Below, in pieces: positions 7,084-16,021 of a stretch of DNA of 64,000 nucleotides. Source of the stretch: Gammaproteobacteria bacterium. GTDB taxonomy: Bacteria; Pseudomonadota; Gammaproteobacteria; Steroidobacterales; Steroidobacteraceae. Location of the stretch: positions 1 to 64,000 of the forward strand of contig JANXYK010000057.1 in NCBI GenBank assembly GCA_025350055.1, read 5' to 3'. Every line of letters starts with the position of its first letter. Positions within the stretch are counted from its first letter, which is position 1. The notes beneath the pieces were generated by a model. It saw only the letters and a program-made list of their open reading frames with translations, had not been told where the DNA came from and made no database searches. The position numbers and the translations under genes were made by a program.

Positions 7084-8209
7084 GTTCTGGCGCCCCACGC
7101 AGAGCCAATCCAGCAGTCAGTGCCATGCCGGCTGCCGTGCCCAGCAGCAGGTCGCCAGCGTCAGATTCGGCCGCAAAATCGGCGACTGGATTCAGGATGC
7201 GGACCGGCACTCGCAACTGTTGCTTCAGGCATTCGATGACACCGGCATAGCGGGCCACTGGCCCCGCCAGAAATATCGCATCCACAGACTTGCCGCGGGT
7301 GCGGGAAGCCATGTAGACCAGCGTCTTGCTGATTTCCTGCTGCAGTGACGCGAGTTCCGGTCGCAGTACTTCCTCGACGATTTGCGCGGTTTCGCCCGGC
7401 GCGGTGCACGATGGTTCGTTGCGATAGAGCGTGCGTTCCGCCAGCTCTCTGGGCATGAGCAGAGCCGATTGCAGCCGCGCAAACAATCGGTTCTCGCCAA
7501 ATTCAATGGCGCGATCCAGCACCGTACGCCGACCCCAGATCACCGTGAGGAAACTCGACTCCGCACCGAAGTTGATCAGCAGGGCGTTGGGCATCATCGG
7601 GTACTGCGGATAGAGGCGCGAGCCGGCATGATTCACCACGCGCGCCAGCGCTGCCGGACCGATATCGAGTGCAACCACCTGCAAGCCCGTCGCTGTCAGC
7701 AGATTCAGATGAGCCAACACCTGAACGCGCGGCGCCAGGACGACCAGTGCATCGCGCGTACCGGCGTCGGCATCGTCCTTGCGCAGCGGCAGATAGTCGA
7801 CCACCATCTCGTCCAGTTCGTCTTTCAGGCGTTCACGCAGTTCAGCAACGATCGACTGGTCATCGCTCTGCCCCTCTGTGTGTCGGTAGTTCAGCGAAAT
7901 GATCTTGATCTGATCCGCCGGCAGACACGACACTACCCGATGGCCCCTGAAAGGCTGCAGTGCGAAGGCTTGTTTCAGCAGGGTTCTGAGTCTTGCAGGC
8001 GCCTGCAACAGTTCGTCACGCGTGCCGGCGAAGGGCAGCGATGCAATGGCGCGCAGGCTGAGCCGATCCGTACCCTGCATCTGCACCAGATTCAGCCGAT
8101 CCGGACCAAGATTCAACCCGATCGGCAGCGGTTTGCCCAGAGCCGTCAGCAATCCAGGCATGAACCTGAATCGGCGTTTGCTTGTGGTCTTCATGTGTTC
8201 CATTCGCAT
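7076..8209 (-). CDS. PilM/MshI-like actin-fold ATPase-like protein
   Basis: 377 residues with the PilM plan: IGLNLGPDRLNLVQM near the start, a long middle region including ELRERLKDELDEMVVDYLPL, LLINFGAESSFLTVIWG, and the C-terminal phosphate-binding-like stretch DAIFLAGPVARYAGV plus AESDAGDLLLGTAAGMAL. It forms the cytoplasmic ring element that binds PilN. Start codons at 8209 or 8194 are both possible. It lies in the operon directly after the large pilin-like gene. Confidence 0.75.
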   Translation of the reverse strand: MRMEHMKTTSKRRFRFMPGLLTALGKPLPIGLNLGPDRLNLVQMQGTDRLSLRAIASLPFAGTRDELLQAPARLRTLLKQAFALQPFRGHRVVSCLPADQIKIISLNYRHTEGQSDDQSIVAELRERLKDELDEMVVDYLPLRKDDADAGTRDALVVLAPRVQVLAHLNLLTATGLQVVALDIGPAALARVVNHAGSRLYPQYPMMPNALLINFGAESSFLTVIWGRRTVLDRAIEFGENRLFARLQSALLMPRELAERTLYRNEPSCTAPGETAQIVEEVLRPELASLQQEISKTLVYMASRTRGKSVDAIFLAGPVARYAGVIECLKQQLRVPVRILNPVADFAAESDAGDLLLGTAAGMALTAGLALRGAPEHD

Positions 8210-8213
8210 GCAG

Positions 8214-10637
8214 TCAGTAGGTCACGACCAGCTGCGGCGTTTTGCTGCTGCTTTCTCGGCTGTTGATGCTGAACTGATCGGCACCTTCGGCATAGATCAC
8301 GATGCCGTTGTTGGGCCGTATGCCATCCACCCATTCCTGTACGAGCGCAGTCAGATCGAAGGTTATCCAGCCGCTGCTGAATCCGGCACCCAGAGGTGAG
8401 GCACCGGACGACTCATCCACGGCGGTCGCGATGGGCACCGCCGCGCCGGGATCGAACTGGTAGTGATTGGCATAGTAGGTCGCGGCGTTGTTGTCGCCGC
8501 CCATGGTGTAAATCCTGCCATTGACTGCAGTTGCCGCGGGTTCGTTGACTGCCATCGGATAGTTGAGCAACGTCGTGTAGGCGTTGCTGACCGTGTCGTA
8601 TACCAATACCGATTGCGCCGGCGCCGCGCCTTGAAAGCCGCTGATCAGATAGATCTTGTTGCCCATCGCGGCCGAGGCCAGAGAATCCGTCGCTACGGGC
8701 AGCGCCGCACTGGCTGTCCAGGTGTTTGCCGAGGGATCATAGACTTCGGCGTTCGAGATGCTGTTGGCGCCATCGTAGCCACCCAGGGCATACACCTTGC
8801 TGCCTACACTCTGTCCGGCGAACCACATTCGCGCGGTCAGCATCGAGGCCTTGGTGGCCCAGGTGTTGGCAACCGGGTCGTATTCCTGGTTGGTCTTCAC
8901 CGCAGCGGTATTGGTCGCACCACCCATCACATAGATCTTGCCGCCCGCAGCGGCTGCGGCAAGATACCTCCTGCCGCTGGGCATCGGCTTCTTGGTGGCC
9001 CAAGTGTTGGCCACCGGGTCGTATTCCTCAGTTTGGTCCAGTGTGCCGCCATCGGTGCCGCCTATGACATAGATCTTGCCGTTGACCACAGCCGCGGCCG
9101 CCTCGGCACGGCGACTTGGCATGGCGGTCTTGGTGGTCCAGCTGTTCGTTGCCGGATCGTACGCTTCCACCTTGTTGAGATAGCCCGACCCGTTGAATCC
9201 GCCAATGGCATAGAGCTCGCCGTTGACCATTGCCACCACCAGTCCCGTTCTGGCGGTGGGCATGCTGGTCATGGCCGTCCACGACTGCGCCGTGTTGGGC
9301 GGATGCACAAAGGACCAGCTGGTGCAGTTGGTGCTGTAATTCCAGCTGGTTCCAGCAGTAGCAGTGGGACAGTTCTTGTTGGAATTGTTGCCCGCGCCTT
9401 CCACCCAGGTATCAGCGATGGCATTGGCCCAGATAGATTTGGTGTTCGCGGTCGCGTTGGCAACCGCGCTCACATACAGCCGCAACGCCGCACTCTTCAC
9501 GATTGCGCCTGCAGGGACCGTACTGACATTGAACAGCATCGGAATCCGGTACTCCCGCGTCGGCGTGTAGTAGACCTTGAGCGTCGTTGCTGCACCGTTG
9601 TTGGCCGCCACGGCGCCGCTGTCATTGAAGCTGTCGGCCGTTGCGTTCAGATTGAACGTCCCGCCCGCCACATCGGCAGGTCCGGTCGTGCCACAAGGCA
9701 GCAAATAACTGAAAGTGATCTTTGGTCGCTTGGTCGCGTCCGGGTCGTCGCTACTGGCGTATTTGAAACTTCCGAGCTCTCCAGTCGACTTGATCGATAC
9801 GCCGTAATTCGGGTAACGTCCTTCGAGCCAGGCGGTGGCGATGTCGGTGGCATCCAGATCCACCCAATTGGTGCCGACCACGATCTTGTTTGCTGCATTC
9901 AGCTTGACCGGATGTTGATCGCCACCGGGAGTCCATGTCGCAGTGCCGTTACTGGTATTCCACGTGACGCCATCCGGCGGGCTACTCGCTCCGCTACCTT
10001 CGGTCCAGGCGCTGGTCATCCGGTAAAAGTCGACGCCGCCCAAAAGGCCGCCAGAGGCGTACAGCGACAACGTGGCGGACAACGGTCGACTGCCAGCAGG
10101 AAAGGCGGAAAGGTCAAACTTGAATAGCAGGCTCTGCTGATTCTGCTTGATCAAAAGCGCAGCAGCAGCGCCGAAATTGGCTTCCGTTGCTGAGTCAATG
10201 TAGGTATCAATCCCCGCTGCGGCATCCGGCTGCAGGGTGTAGGTCTTCGCTGCACTCTGGTACACGTAGACATTGCTGCGCGTCAGTGTCGCCGACGCGC
10301 CATTGTAGCTGCCGGTCGCAACCAGACTGGTGGTGTTACCCGATGCCGAGGTGGCATAAGCCGTGTAGCTTGCGCCACCAAAGCCGCTGTTTGTCAGCGG
10401 TGCGCTCACTACCGGGAAGCCGCCTGCGCAACTGGCCGACTGCAGCTGCGCGTTGACCGCCTGCAGACCAGCCTCCGCTGCAAAGCGCGCGCGGTCGGTA
10501 TCCACCTGGCTCGACACAATTGCGGCGTTAACGCCGTTGTCGCGGTTGAGCAGGAAGGCCACCGCTGCAATCAGGCTCATTGTGAGCATCACCGGCAGCA
10601 ACGTAAACCCGTCCATGTTGGCATAGCCCGCAGTCAC
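8214..10637 (-). CDS. Prepilin-like tip protein with DNRLRE domains and an inserted Kelch propeller
   Basis: 807 residues. The N-terminus (MDGFTLLPVMLTMSLIAAVA) has a class III-like leader and one long hydrophobic helix, with Pro rather than Glu at mature position 5, as in minor or initiating pilins. A DNRLRE adhesin-type domain spans about 134-311 (DSATEANFG...WVDLDATDIATAWLEG). A second DNRLRE domain starts at about 329-445 and finishes at about 735-807 (WITFDLTALVQEWVDG). Between the halves are six Kelch repeats (about 448-732; repeat starts near 459, 507, 552, 599, 646 and 693). It sits at the mshP/mshQ position of the operon and is a candidate tip adhesin. Secretion and tip placement are inferred. 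Confidence 0.75.
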   Translation of the reverse strand: MTAGYANMDGFTLLPVMLTMSLIAAVAFLLNRDNGVNAAIVSSQVDTDRARFAAEAGLQAVNAQLQSASCAGGFPVVSAPLTNSGFGGASYTAYATSASGNTTSLVATGSYNGASATLTRSNVYVYQSAAKTYTLQPDAAAGIDTYIDSATEANFGAAAALLIKQNQQSLLFKFDLSAFPAGSRPLSATLSLYASGGLLGGVDFYRMTSAWTEGSGASSPPDGVTWNTSNGTATWTPGGDQHPVKLNAANKIVVGTNWVDLDATDIATAWLEGRYPNYGVSIKSTGELGSFKYASSDDPDATKRPKITFSYLLPCGTTGPADVAGGTFNLNATADSFNDSGAVAANNGAATTLKVYYTPTREYRIPMLFNVSTVPAGAIVKSAALRLYVSAVANATANTKSIWANAIADTWVEGAGNNSNKNCPTATAGTSWNYSTNCTSWSFVHPPNTAQSWTAMTSMPTARTGLVVAMVNGELYAIGGFNGSGYLNKVEAYDPATNSWTTKTAMPSRRAEAAAAVVNGKIYVIGGTDGGTLDQTEEYDPVANTWATKKPMPSGRRYLAAAAAGGKIYVMGGATNTAAVKTNQEYDPVANTWATKASMLTARMWFAGQSVGSKVYALGGYDGANSISNAEVYDPSANTWTASAALPVATDSLASAAMGNKIYLISGFQGAAPAQSVLVYDTVSNAYTTLLNYPMAVNEPAATAVNGRIYTMGGDNNAATYYANHYQFDPGAAVPIATAVDESSGASPLGAGFSSGWITFDLTALVQEWVDGIRPNNGIVIYAEGADQFSINSRESSSKTPQLVVTY

Positions 10638-11146
10638 TGCGTGCCGCCTCCCAGCCTGACGCTGGATGCAAGACCCACGGTGTTGCTGCCGGTGCCCAGC
10701 GTCAAACTGACGACAGCGATGGATCGATCAACTGCGCCGGCGCCGGCAGGCAGCGCAGCACTAAAGGTAGCGACGTTGCTGGCGATTGCGGTTGTGCCTG
10801 CACAGGCGCTATCGGTAGTGGTGGTTTCGATCAACTGGCTGCCGCCATTGAGGCAGTACATGACACAGGCGGCAGCAGCGCATCCAGCCGGCGCGAACCA
10901 GTCGCCGGTCGAATTGGCCGCGGGCAAAGCCAATGGCTTGGGTGCAACAAGGCGAGCCCGGTCGGAGATGCGCTCCAGCGCAAAGCGCCCCTGATAGGTC
11001 AGCTCGTTCCAGGCCCGCCCGGTAGTCTGGGCGTCAGCGCCCAGTTTGACCAGGCCATTGATGGCCGCCAGCACGATTGTGCCGATGAGCATGGCAATCA
11101 TCAGCTCGATCAAGGTGACGCCCCGCTGGTTGATGCGCAAGACCAT
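10634..11146 (-). CDS. PilW/MshO-like minor prepilin
   Basis: About 170 residues. The prepilin peptidase motif is RGVTLIELM, with Gly at -1 and Glu at +5, followed by a 20-residue hydrophobic helix (IAMLIGTIVLAAINGLVKLG). The rest is a Cys-containing globular domain (GCAAAACVMYC). Such proteins prime and cap the pilus. The start at 11146 gives an 8-residue leader; a start at 11158 would overlap the preceding gene. The 3' end overlaps the tip gene by 4 bases. Confidence 0.75.
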   Translation of the reverse strand: MVLRINQRGVTLIELMIAMLIGTIVLAAINGLVKLGADAQTTGRAWNELTYQGRFALERISDRARLVAPKPLALPAANSTGDWFAPAGCAAAACVMYCLNGGSQLIETTTTDSACAGTTAIASNVATFSAALPAGAGAVDRSIAVVSLTLGTGSNTVGLASSVRLGGGTQ

Positions 11147-11148
11147 GG

Positions 11149-11583
11149 CTACCACCACCTGCCGACCAATGTACTCAAGCCGTTGGCGCTACCTTCGGCC
11201 TCGTAGTACGTATTGACGTAGAGCAGTCCGGTGTCATTACTGCTCAATGCATTGGTCGCCACGTCATAGCGGTAGAAAACAACCACTCGCCGGTCCGCAG
11301 TGCCAGCGGCGTCCGAGTAGTCGGCGCTCACCGAGGCAATCGTATTGCCGCCGAACAGATAGGTTTCGGAATAGAGTTGCCCGAAAGGGTTCGCCAGTAC
11401 CTCCTCCACCTTACTGCGCAACGCCAACTGCCTGGCGGCCTGATCGTTGCCGCTGCCGGCGATGCCGGTGTTCAGTGCCTGTAATGCAGGCACCAACAGG
11501 ATGGACAGCAGCAGCATCGATAGCAGTACCTCGGCATAGCTGAACCCCCGCTGCGACCGACCGCTGGTGACCGTGTTCTTCAT
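11149..11583 (-). CDS. PilV/MshD-like minor prepilin
   Basis: 144 residues with the type IV prepilin signal QRGFSYAEVLLSMLLLS (Glu at +5) after a 12-residue leader, then a hydrophobic helix and a small C-terminal domain. The plan matches GspI/PilV/MshD minor pilins. It is placed between the GspH-like and PilW-like prepilin genes in a close-packed run, supporting a minor-pilin complex with them. Confidence 0.75.
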   Translation of the reverse strand: MKNTVTSGRSQRGFSYAEVLLSMLLLSILLVPALQALNTGIAGSGNDQAARQLALRSKVEEVLANPFGQLYSETYLFGGNTIASVSADYSDAAGTADRRVVVFYRYDVATNALSSNDTGLLYVNTYYEAEGSANGLSTLVGRWW

Positions 11584-11587
11584 GGCG

Positions 11588-12145
11588 CTACGGCGCGCTC
11601 ACCAGGCCGGTGACGCTATCGACGCTGACGGCGCTGCTTTGCAATCCATAGGCCAGCAGGACATTGCTGTTGGTCTGCAGCGCGCCCTTGTCGGTACTGG
11701 CCCCGTCGAAACCGCGCAGCTGGGTCAAACCAGGCCCAATCAGCAACTGTGTCCAGGCACTGCCGCCGGCCCGGAATTGCGCCGTCAGCGTGACACCCTG
11801 CGAGTAGGGGTTGCTGTTGACGTTGAGCACCGCCGCGCGCTTGGTGAGTGGATCGTTTACCACCGAAGTGCCCGTGGTTGGCGGCAACTGCGCGCTGGCG
11901 TTGGAGTAGTAGAGCCTGAGCTGCCCTGGCGTGGTCTTGCCATCCACCAATACATAGCCACTGGTACGTCTGGCCTCACCCAGCGCCAAGCGCAGAATGT
12001 TGGCGGTCTCCTCGACGGCCACACTCAACTTTTGCGGATCGTTGCCTGACAGCAACGGAAGCGTTACCGCCGACACGATGGCCAGAATGGCCACCGTGAC
12101 CAACATTTCCAGCAGTGTAAAACCGCTGGCGACCAGCTTGTTCAT
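11588..12145 (-). CDS. GspH/MshC-like minor prepilin
   Basis: About 185 residues from the ATG at 12145 (MNKLVASGFTLLEMLVTVA), which gives a short leader directly before Gly-Phe-Thr-Leu-Leu-Glu, the prepilin peptidase site. A longer in-frame start at 12211 would add an implausible polar leader and overlap the major pilin gene. The body is GspH-like, ending with a repeat-poor beta domain. It is expected to be a minor pilin incorporated near the tip. Confidence 0.75.
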   Translation of the reverse strand: MNKLVASGFTLLEMLVTVAILAIVSAVTLPLLSGNDPQKLSVAVEETANILRLALGEARRTSGYVLVDGKTTPGQLRLYYSNASAQLPPTTGTSVVNDPLTKRAAVLNVNSNPYSQGVTLTAQFRAGGSAWTQLLIGPGLTQLRGFDGASTDKGALQTNSNVLLAYGLQSSAVSVDSVTGLVSAP

Positions 12146-12170
12146 GACGCCCTCGGCGTGGTCGGCCTGC

Positions 12171-12722
12171 TCAGTGAGCCGAGTAGGCCGCACCCTTGCT
12201 GTCCGTGGCATTGCTGTTCATGACGATCTGCCCGGTCTTGACGTCGTAGGACCAACCACCGGTTGCAGCCGCCGGGGCCAATGGTATGCCGGCAGTGGCC
12301 ACCGCAATCGCCGCGCTATTGGTGATCGGGTCTGCCGGAAAACCCTTGCGCAGGTAGGGCCCGAGCAGCGTAGTGGGATCAGCGCCGCTGCAAGTGGTGC
12401 CGATAGCGCTGCTGAACTTGGTCAGTTGATCGATGACCGCCACTGCAGTGTTGATAGCCCCGGCGCCTGCCGTGCCCACCGTGCAGGTCGCACCGGTGGC
12501 GGCAACGGCTCCCGGAAATTTGCCGTTGTGCTGAGCCCGGTACAGATCGATGGCAGAGCGCAGCGAGTTCACATTGGAATCAAGCGCCGACTCCTGCGCA
12601 TCCACGGTGGCACTCGAGAACTGCGGAATGACAATCGCCGCCAGAATGGCCAGGATGATGACGACGATCAACAGCTCGACCAGCGTAAAACCGCGTTGCA
12701 CCGATCCTGCGACACTTTTCAT
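12171..12722 (-). CDS. mshA: Major pilin, MshA/GspG-like
   Basis: 183 residues. Leader MKSVAGSVQRG, then FTLVELLIVVIILAILAAIV-IPQF, the classic N-methylated pilin helix with Glu at +5. The C-terminal domain has two Cys residues (TCTVGTAGAG and TTCSGAD) and GspG-like WSYDVKTGQIVMNS. It is the first and best-conserved prepilin in the run and is followed by the minor pilins, as in MSHA loci. An independent 107-base gap precedes it, so a separate promoter is possible. Confidence 0.8.
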   Translation of the reverse strand: MKSVAGSVQRGFTLVELLIVVIILAILAAIVIPQFSSATVDAQESALDSNVNSLRSAIDLYRAQHNGKFPGAVAATGATCTVGTAGAGAINTAVAVIDQLTKFSSAIGTTCSGADPTTLLGPYLRKGFPADPITNSAAIAVATAGIPLAPAAATGGWSYDVKTGQIVMNSNATDSKGAAYSAH

Positions 12723-12829
12723 GATGATTCCTCGGCGATTAATGACGACTGCTATGGTTATGTCGGCAACGGCGGGAGTTTCTTTAGGGATTTGCAGCGG
12801 CTTCGCAATGCAATAGTCGCTCAGGGCAC

Positions 12830-13984
12830 TCAGTGAACCGCTCGAGACAGCTTGAAGATCGGCAGGATCAGCGACACCACGATCAGCCCAACCACGACAC
12901 CCATCACGATCAGCATGATGGGTTCGATCGACTTGGACAGAACTGTGATGCGCTTGGCAAGCTCCCGTTCATAAAACTCTGCCACCCGCGTCATGACCAT
13001 GCCCAGATTGCCCGTCTGTTCGCCAGTACTGACCATTTGCTGCACCATGGGCGGCACCATGGGCGAGTTCCTGAAGCCAAATGCCACGCCCCGCCCCTCA
13101 TTGACATGAGTCCGCACAGCGTCGATAAAGCCAGAAAACATCACGTTCCTGACCACGCCCTGACAGGCTTTCAGGGCAACTGTGATGGGCACACCATTGC
13201 TGAGAGACATGCCCAGAATGCTCAGCGTCTGACTGAGATAGATCTGGGTATAGATATTGCGAGCCACCGGCAAGCGCATCTTGGCCCGGTCCCGCATGAG
13301 CTTGCCGCTCTCGCTGCTGAACCATCTATGCAGTGTCCAGACCGCAACACCCCCACTGAGCAGCAACAGCAGCCAGTGGTGCCTTATCAGGGCGGACAGT
13401 GCCATCAGGAACAGGGTACTCACCGGCAACTGGTCATGGATCGATGCGAACAGCGCCTCGAATTTCGGAAAGATGAAGACCAGCACAAAGATGATCACCA
13501 TGATCGAAAACACGATCAGGAAGATTGGATACGACAGTGCCGATCTGATATTGCTGCTCATCTCGCTGTTTTTGTCATCCATTTTGTAGAGCTGAGACAG
13601 CACCTGCGGCAGGAACCCACCCTCCTCCGCAGCGCCCACCAGACTCACATAGGTGCTGGAAAACATCTCAGGATGCTGCCCCAGAGCATGGGAAAAAGTC
13701 TTGCCCTCGCTGACGGCAGTAGCAATCGATGCAATGATGTTGGCCAGTAGCGGCTCAGCCGACTGATGTTGCAGAACCCTGAGCGCCTCCAACAGACTGA
13801 CGCCGGTTTCAAGCAACAGCACCAGCCGCTCAGTGAAAGTGATGCGTTGCTGGATGCTGACCGTTTTCGGTCCGAACCGAAGCTCGATGTTCAGACTCGA
13901 TCGCGGCGCTGCACCGACCGCCGACCTGGTCACGGTGTGCAGTGAATTAAATTCAAGTGGCACGACGGCAGCTCCTGGGCCCAC
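12830..13984 (-). CDS. mshG: GspF/PilC/MshG-like inner-membrane platform protein
   Basis: 384 residues with the two T2SSF domains: ITFTERLVLLLETGVSLLEALRVL (start of domain 1), membrane helices at about 160-182 and 200-225, then QTLSILGMSLSNGVPI with MVSTGEQTGNLGMV (domain 2) and a terminal membrane helix. This is the platform on which the ATPase acts. Its start overlaps the ATPase stop codon. The N-terminal 35 residues are family-atypical, so the true start could be a little downstream. Confidence 0.8.
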   Translation of the reverse strand: MGPGAAVVPLEFNSLHTVTRSAVGAAPRSSLNIELRFGPKTVSIQQRITFTERLVLLLETGVSLLEALRVLQHQSAEPLLANIIASIATAVSEGKTFSHALGQHPEMFSSTYVSLVGAAEEGGFLPQVLSQLYKMDDKNSEMSSNIRSALSYPIFLIVFSIMVIIFVLVFIFPKFEALFASIHDQLPVSTLFLMALSALIRHHWLLLLLSGGVAVWTLHRWFSSESGKLMRDRAKMRLPVARNIYTQIYLSQTLSILGMSLSNGVPITVALKACQGVVRNVMFSGFIDAVRTHVNEGRGVAFGFRNSPMVPPMVQQMVSTGEQTGNLGMVMTRVAEFYERELAKRITVLSKSIEPIMLIVMGVVVGLIVVSLILPIFKLSRAVH

Positions 13985-16017
13985 TATTCGGCATGGATGA
14001 CTCGATAGATCTCTTCAATCGTGGTTTTGCCCTCGAGCACGCGCCGCAAGCCATCATCGAACAGTGTCGGATAACCCTCGGACTTCATGAACGACGTCAT
14101 TTCGTCCTTGTTGGGGCTCCTGGCCATGAGCCGCTGCAGCGCTTCACTGGCCTCGACGATTTCGTGGATACCCAATCGGCCGCGATATCCCGAGTCGTAG
14201 CAGGACGAGCAACCGCGACCCTTGCTGAGCATGGTGCCCTTAGGCCAGTCGAAGCGGACCGTCAGCTCAGTGGGAGCAAGAAAGCTCTGCTTGCATTCCG
14301 GGCAGATACCTCGAACCAGCCGTTGTGCAATCACGCCCGCCAGCGCGGAGGACAATAGGTAGGGTTCCACGCCCATATCCAACATGCGCGACAACGCGCC
14401 GATCGCATCGTTGGTGTGCAGCGTAGACAACACCACGTGTCCGGTCAGCGCCGCCTGCACAGCTATTTCCGCTGTTTCACGATCACGGATCTCGCCCACC
14501 ATGATTATGTCGGGGTCCTGCCGCAATACATGCTTGAGCATCTTGGCAAATGACAGGCCAATGGCTTCGTTCACCTGATTCTGATTGATGATGTCGAGCT
14601 GATACTCCACCGGATCTTCAATCGTGACGATGTTCTTCTCGACACTCTTGAGGTGATTGACAGAAGCATAGAGCGTGGTGGTCTTGCCGCTGCCTGTCGG
14701 TCCGGTTACCAATATCAGCCCATAACTGCGCACCAGCAGCTTCTTGAGCAGCGCCAGATTTGGCTCGCTCATCCCGAGCCTGTCCACCTCCAGAATCGAA
14801 TGGCTTTTGTCCAGTACTCGCAGAACGACTTTCTCGCCATAGATGCCGGGCAACGAGCTGAAGCGCAGATCGACATTGCGACCCTGGGTGGTGACCTGCA
14901 TGCGGCCATCCTGTGGCAAGCGGCGCTCGGCGATATCCAGATTGGCCATGACCTTGAGACGGGAGACGATGGCCGGATGCATGTCCGCACGCGTCGACAA
15001 TGCCTCATAGAGCAGACCATCGATGCGAAACCGCACCAGGGAGCGACTGCGCCCGCTTTCAATGTGTATATCGCTGACACCATCCCGCACTGCACGTTGA
15101 ATCAGTCCATTGACCAGGTTGATGACCGGACTACCACCGGCCATCTGGTCGATTTGCGCGTAGTCCGAAGCTTCCTGTTCGACCAGCGCGATGTCGGTGG
15201 CGGCGTATTCCACCAGCTCTGGATCGAAGCCGCCGCCACTGTAGGCATCGATCTGGTGTTTGAGGATTTCCTGGCGCCCAGCGAGCACCAGTCGCAGCTT
15301 CAGGCCGGTCAACTCCCGGATTTCGTCCTGAATCGGCACCGCCTGCGGATCGCTGGTAACCAGTGTCAAGGTGTCATGCACCTTGAACAGTGGCAACACT
15401 TCCAGACGCCTGGCGATTTCCCGTGGCAGCAACTCCGTGGCCGCCCTGTCGTACAGCCCCGCACGCAACGCCAGATGGGGGATGCGAAACTGCCGACTGA
15501 GCGCGTTGAGCAGATCAATATCGGCAATGGTGCCACCCTCAACCAGAATTCTGCCCAAGCGCTTACCGCTTCTGGTTTGCAGTGCTGCGGCGCCATCCAG
15601 CTGATCGGCTGTCACGACGCCCATTTCGAGCAGAATTTCACCCAGCTTCAACGTGGGCAGCGACGAGTATTCCTCACCCATCGCCAGCAACTCGCCGGCC
15701 GCAGCCCGCTTCAATGCCACTGGGTCACCGAATCCCGTGGCAATCAGGATATCGCGCACCAATGCCGTGGGATTGATGAATTTGAGCCACCCGCCGGCGT
15801 GGGTGAGGTTGACGTTGGCGTCGTGAATGACTTCGAGCGCGCGGCCGTCGAACAACGTTACCCGCTCCAGATCCAGAATCAGCTCCACCTGGTTCGCGAG
15901 GATGCATTGGGACATCGAATCATGCAGGGACTGGCTGGAGTCGCCCACTGTCAAAGCGCCCGTGGGCGCCAGGTAAGTCATGGTGCCGATCAGGCTACGA
16001 GAAAACTGCGCGCCCAT
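13984..16017 (-). CDS. mshE: Pilus extension ATPase with STAS and MshEN domains (MshE/PilB-like)
   Basis: 677 residues. An N-terminal STAS-like domain (about 12-105; DLERVTLFDGRALEVI) has Gly where the phospho-Ser usually lies. A tandem MshEN cyclic-di-GMP motif follows: residues 124-147 and 153-176, each 24 long with a 5-residue spacer (TRSGK). Next is the GspE/PilB core: Walker A GPTGSGKT at 439-446, Walker B region DPDIIMVGEIRD at 501-512, and a zinc-binding pair CPEC (572-575) with CSSC (603-606). It powers pilus extension and should be switched by cyclic di-GMP. It lies directly downstream of an HD-GYP gene. Confidence 0.85.
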   Translation of the reverse strand: MGAQFSRSLIGTMTYLAPTGALTVGDSSQSLHDSMSQCILANQVELILDLERVTLFDGRALEVIHDANVNLTHAGGWLKFINPTALVRDILIATGFGDPVALKRAAAGELLAMGEEYSSLPTLKLGEILLEMGVVTADQLDGAAALQTRSGKRLGRILVEGGTIADIDLLNALSRQFRIPHLALRAGLYDRAATELLPREIARRLEVLPLFKVHDTLTLVTSDPQAVPIQDEIRELTGLKLRLVLAGRQEILKHQIDAYSGGGFDPELVEYAATDIALVEQEASDYAQIDQMAGGSPVINLVNGLIQRAVRDGVSDIHIESGRSRSLVRFRIDGLLYEALSTRADMHPAIVSRLKVMANLDIAERRLPQDGRMQVTTQGRNVDLRFSSLPGIYGEKVVLRVLDKSHSILEVDRLGMSEPNLALLKKLLVRSYGLILVTGPTGSGKTTTLYASVNHLKSVEKNIVTIEDPVEYQLDIINQNQVNEAIGLSFAKMLKHVLRQDPDIIMVGEIRDRETAEIAVQAALTGHVVLSTLHTNDAIGALSRMLDMGVEPYLLSSALAGVIAQRLVRGICPECKQSFLAPTELTVRFDWPKGTMLSKGRGCSSCYDSGYRGRLGIHEIVEASEALQRLMARSPNKDEMTSFMKSEGYPTLFDDGLRRVLEGKTTIEEIYRVIHAE

Positions 16018-16021
16018 GGCT

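Noticed and set aside
8463-10127. 554-codon plus-strand frame
   Set aside because: It is the antisense of the Kelch/DNRLRE gene and shows no recognisable domains.
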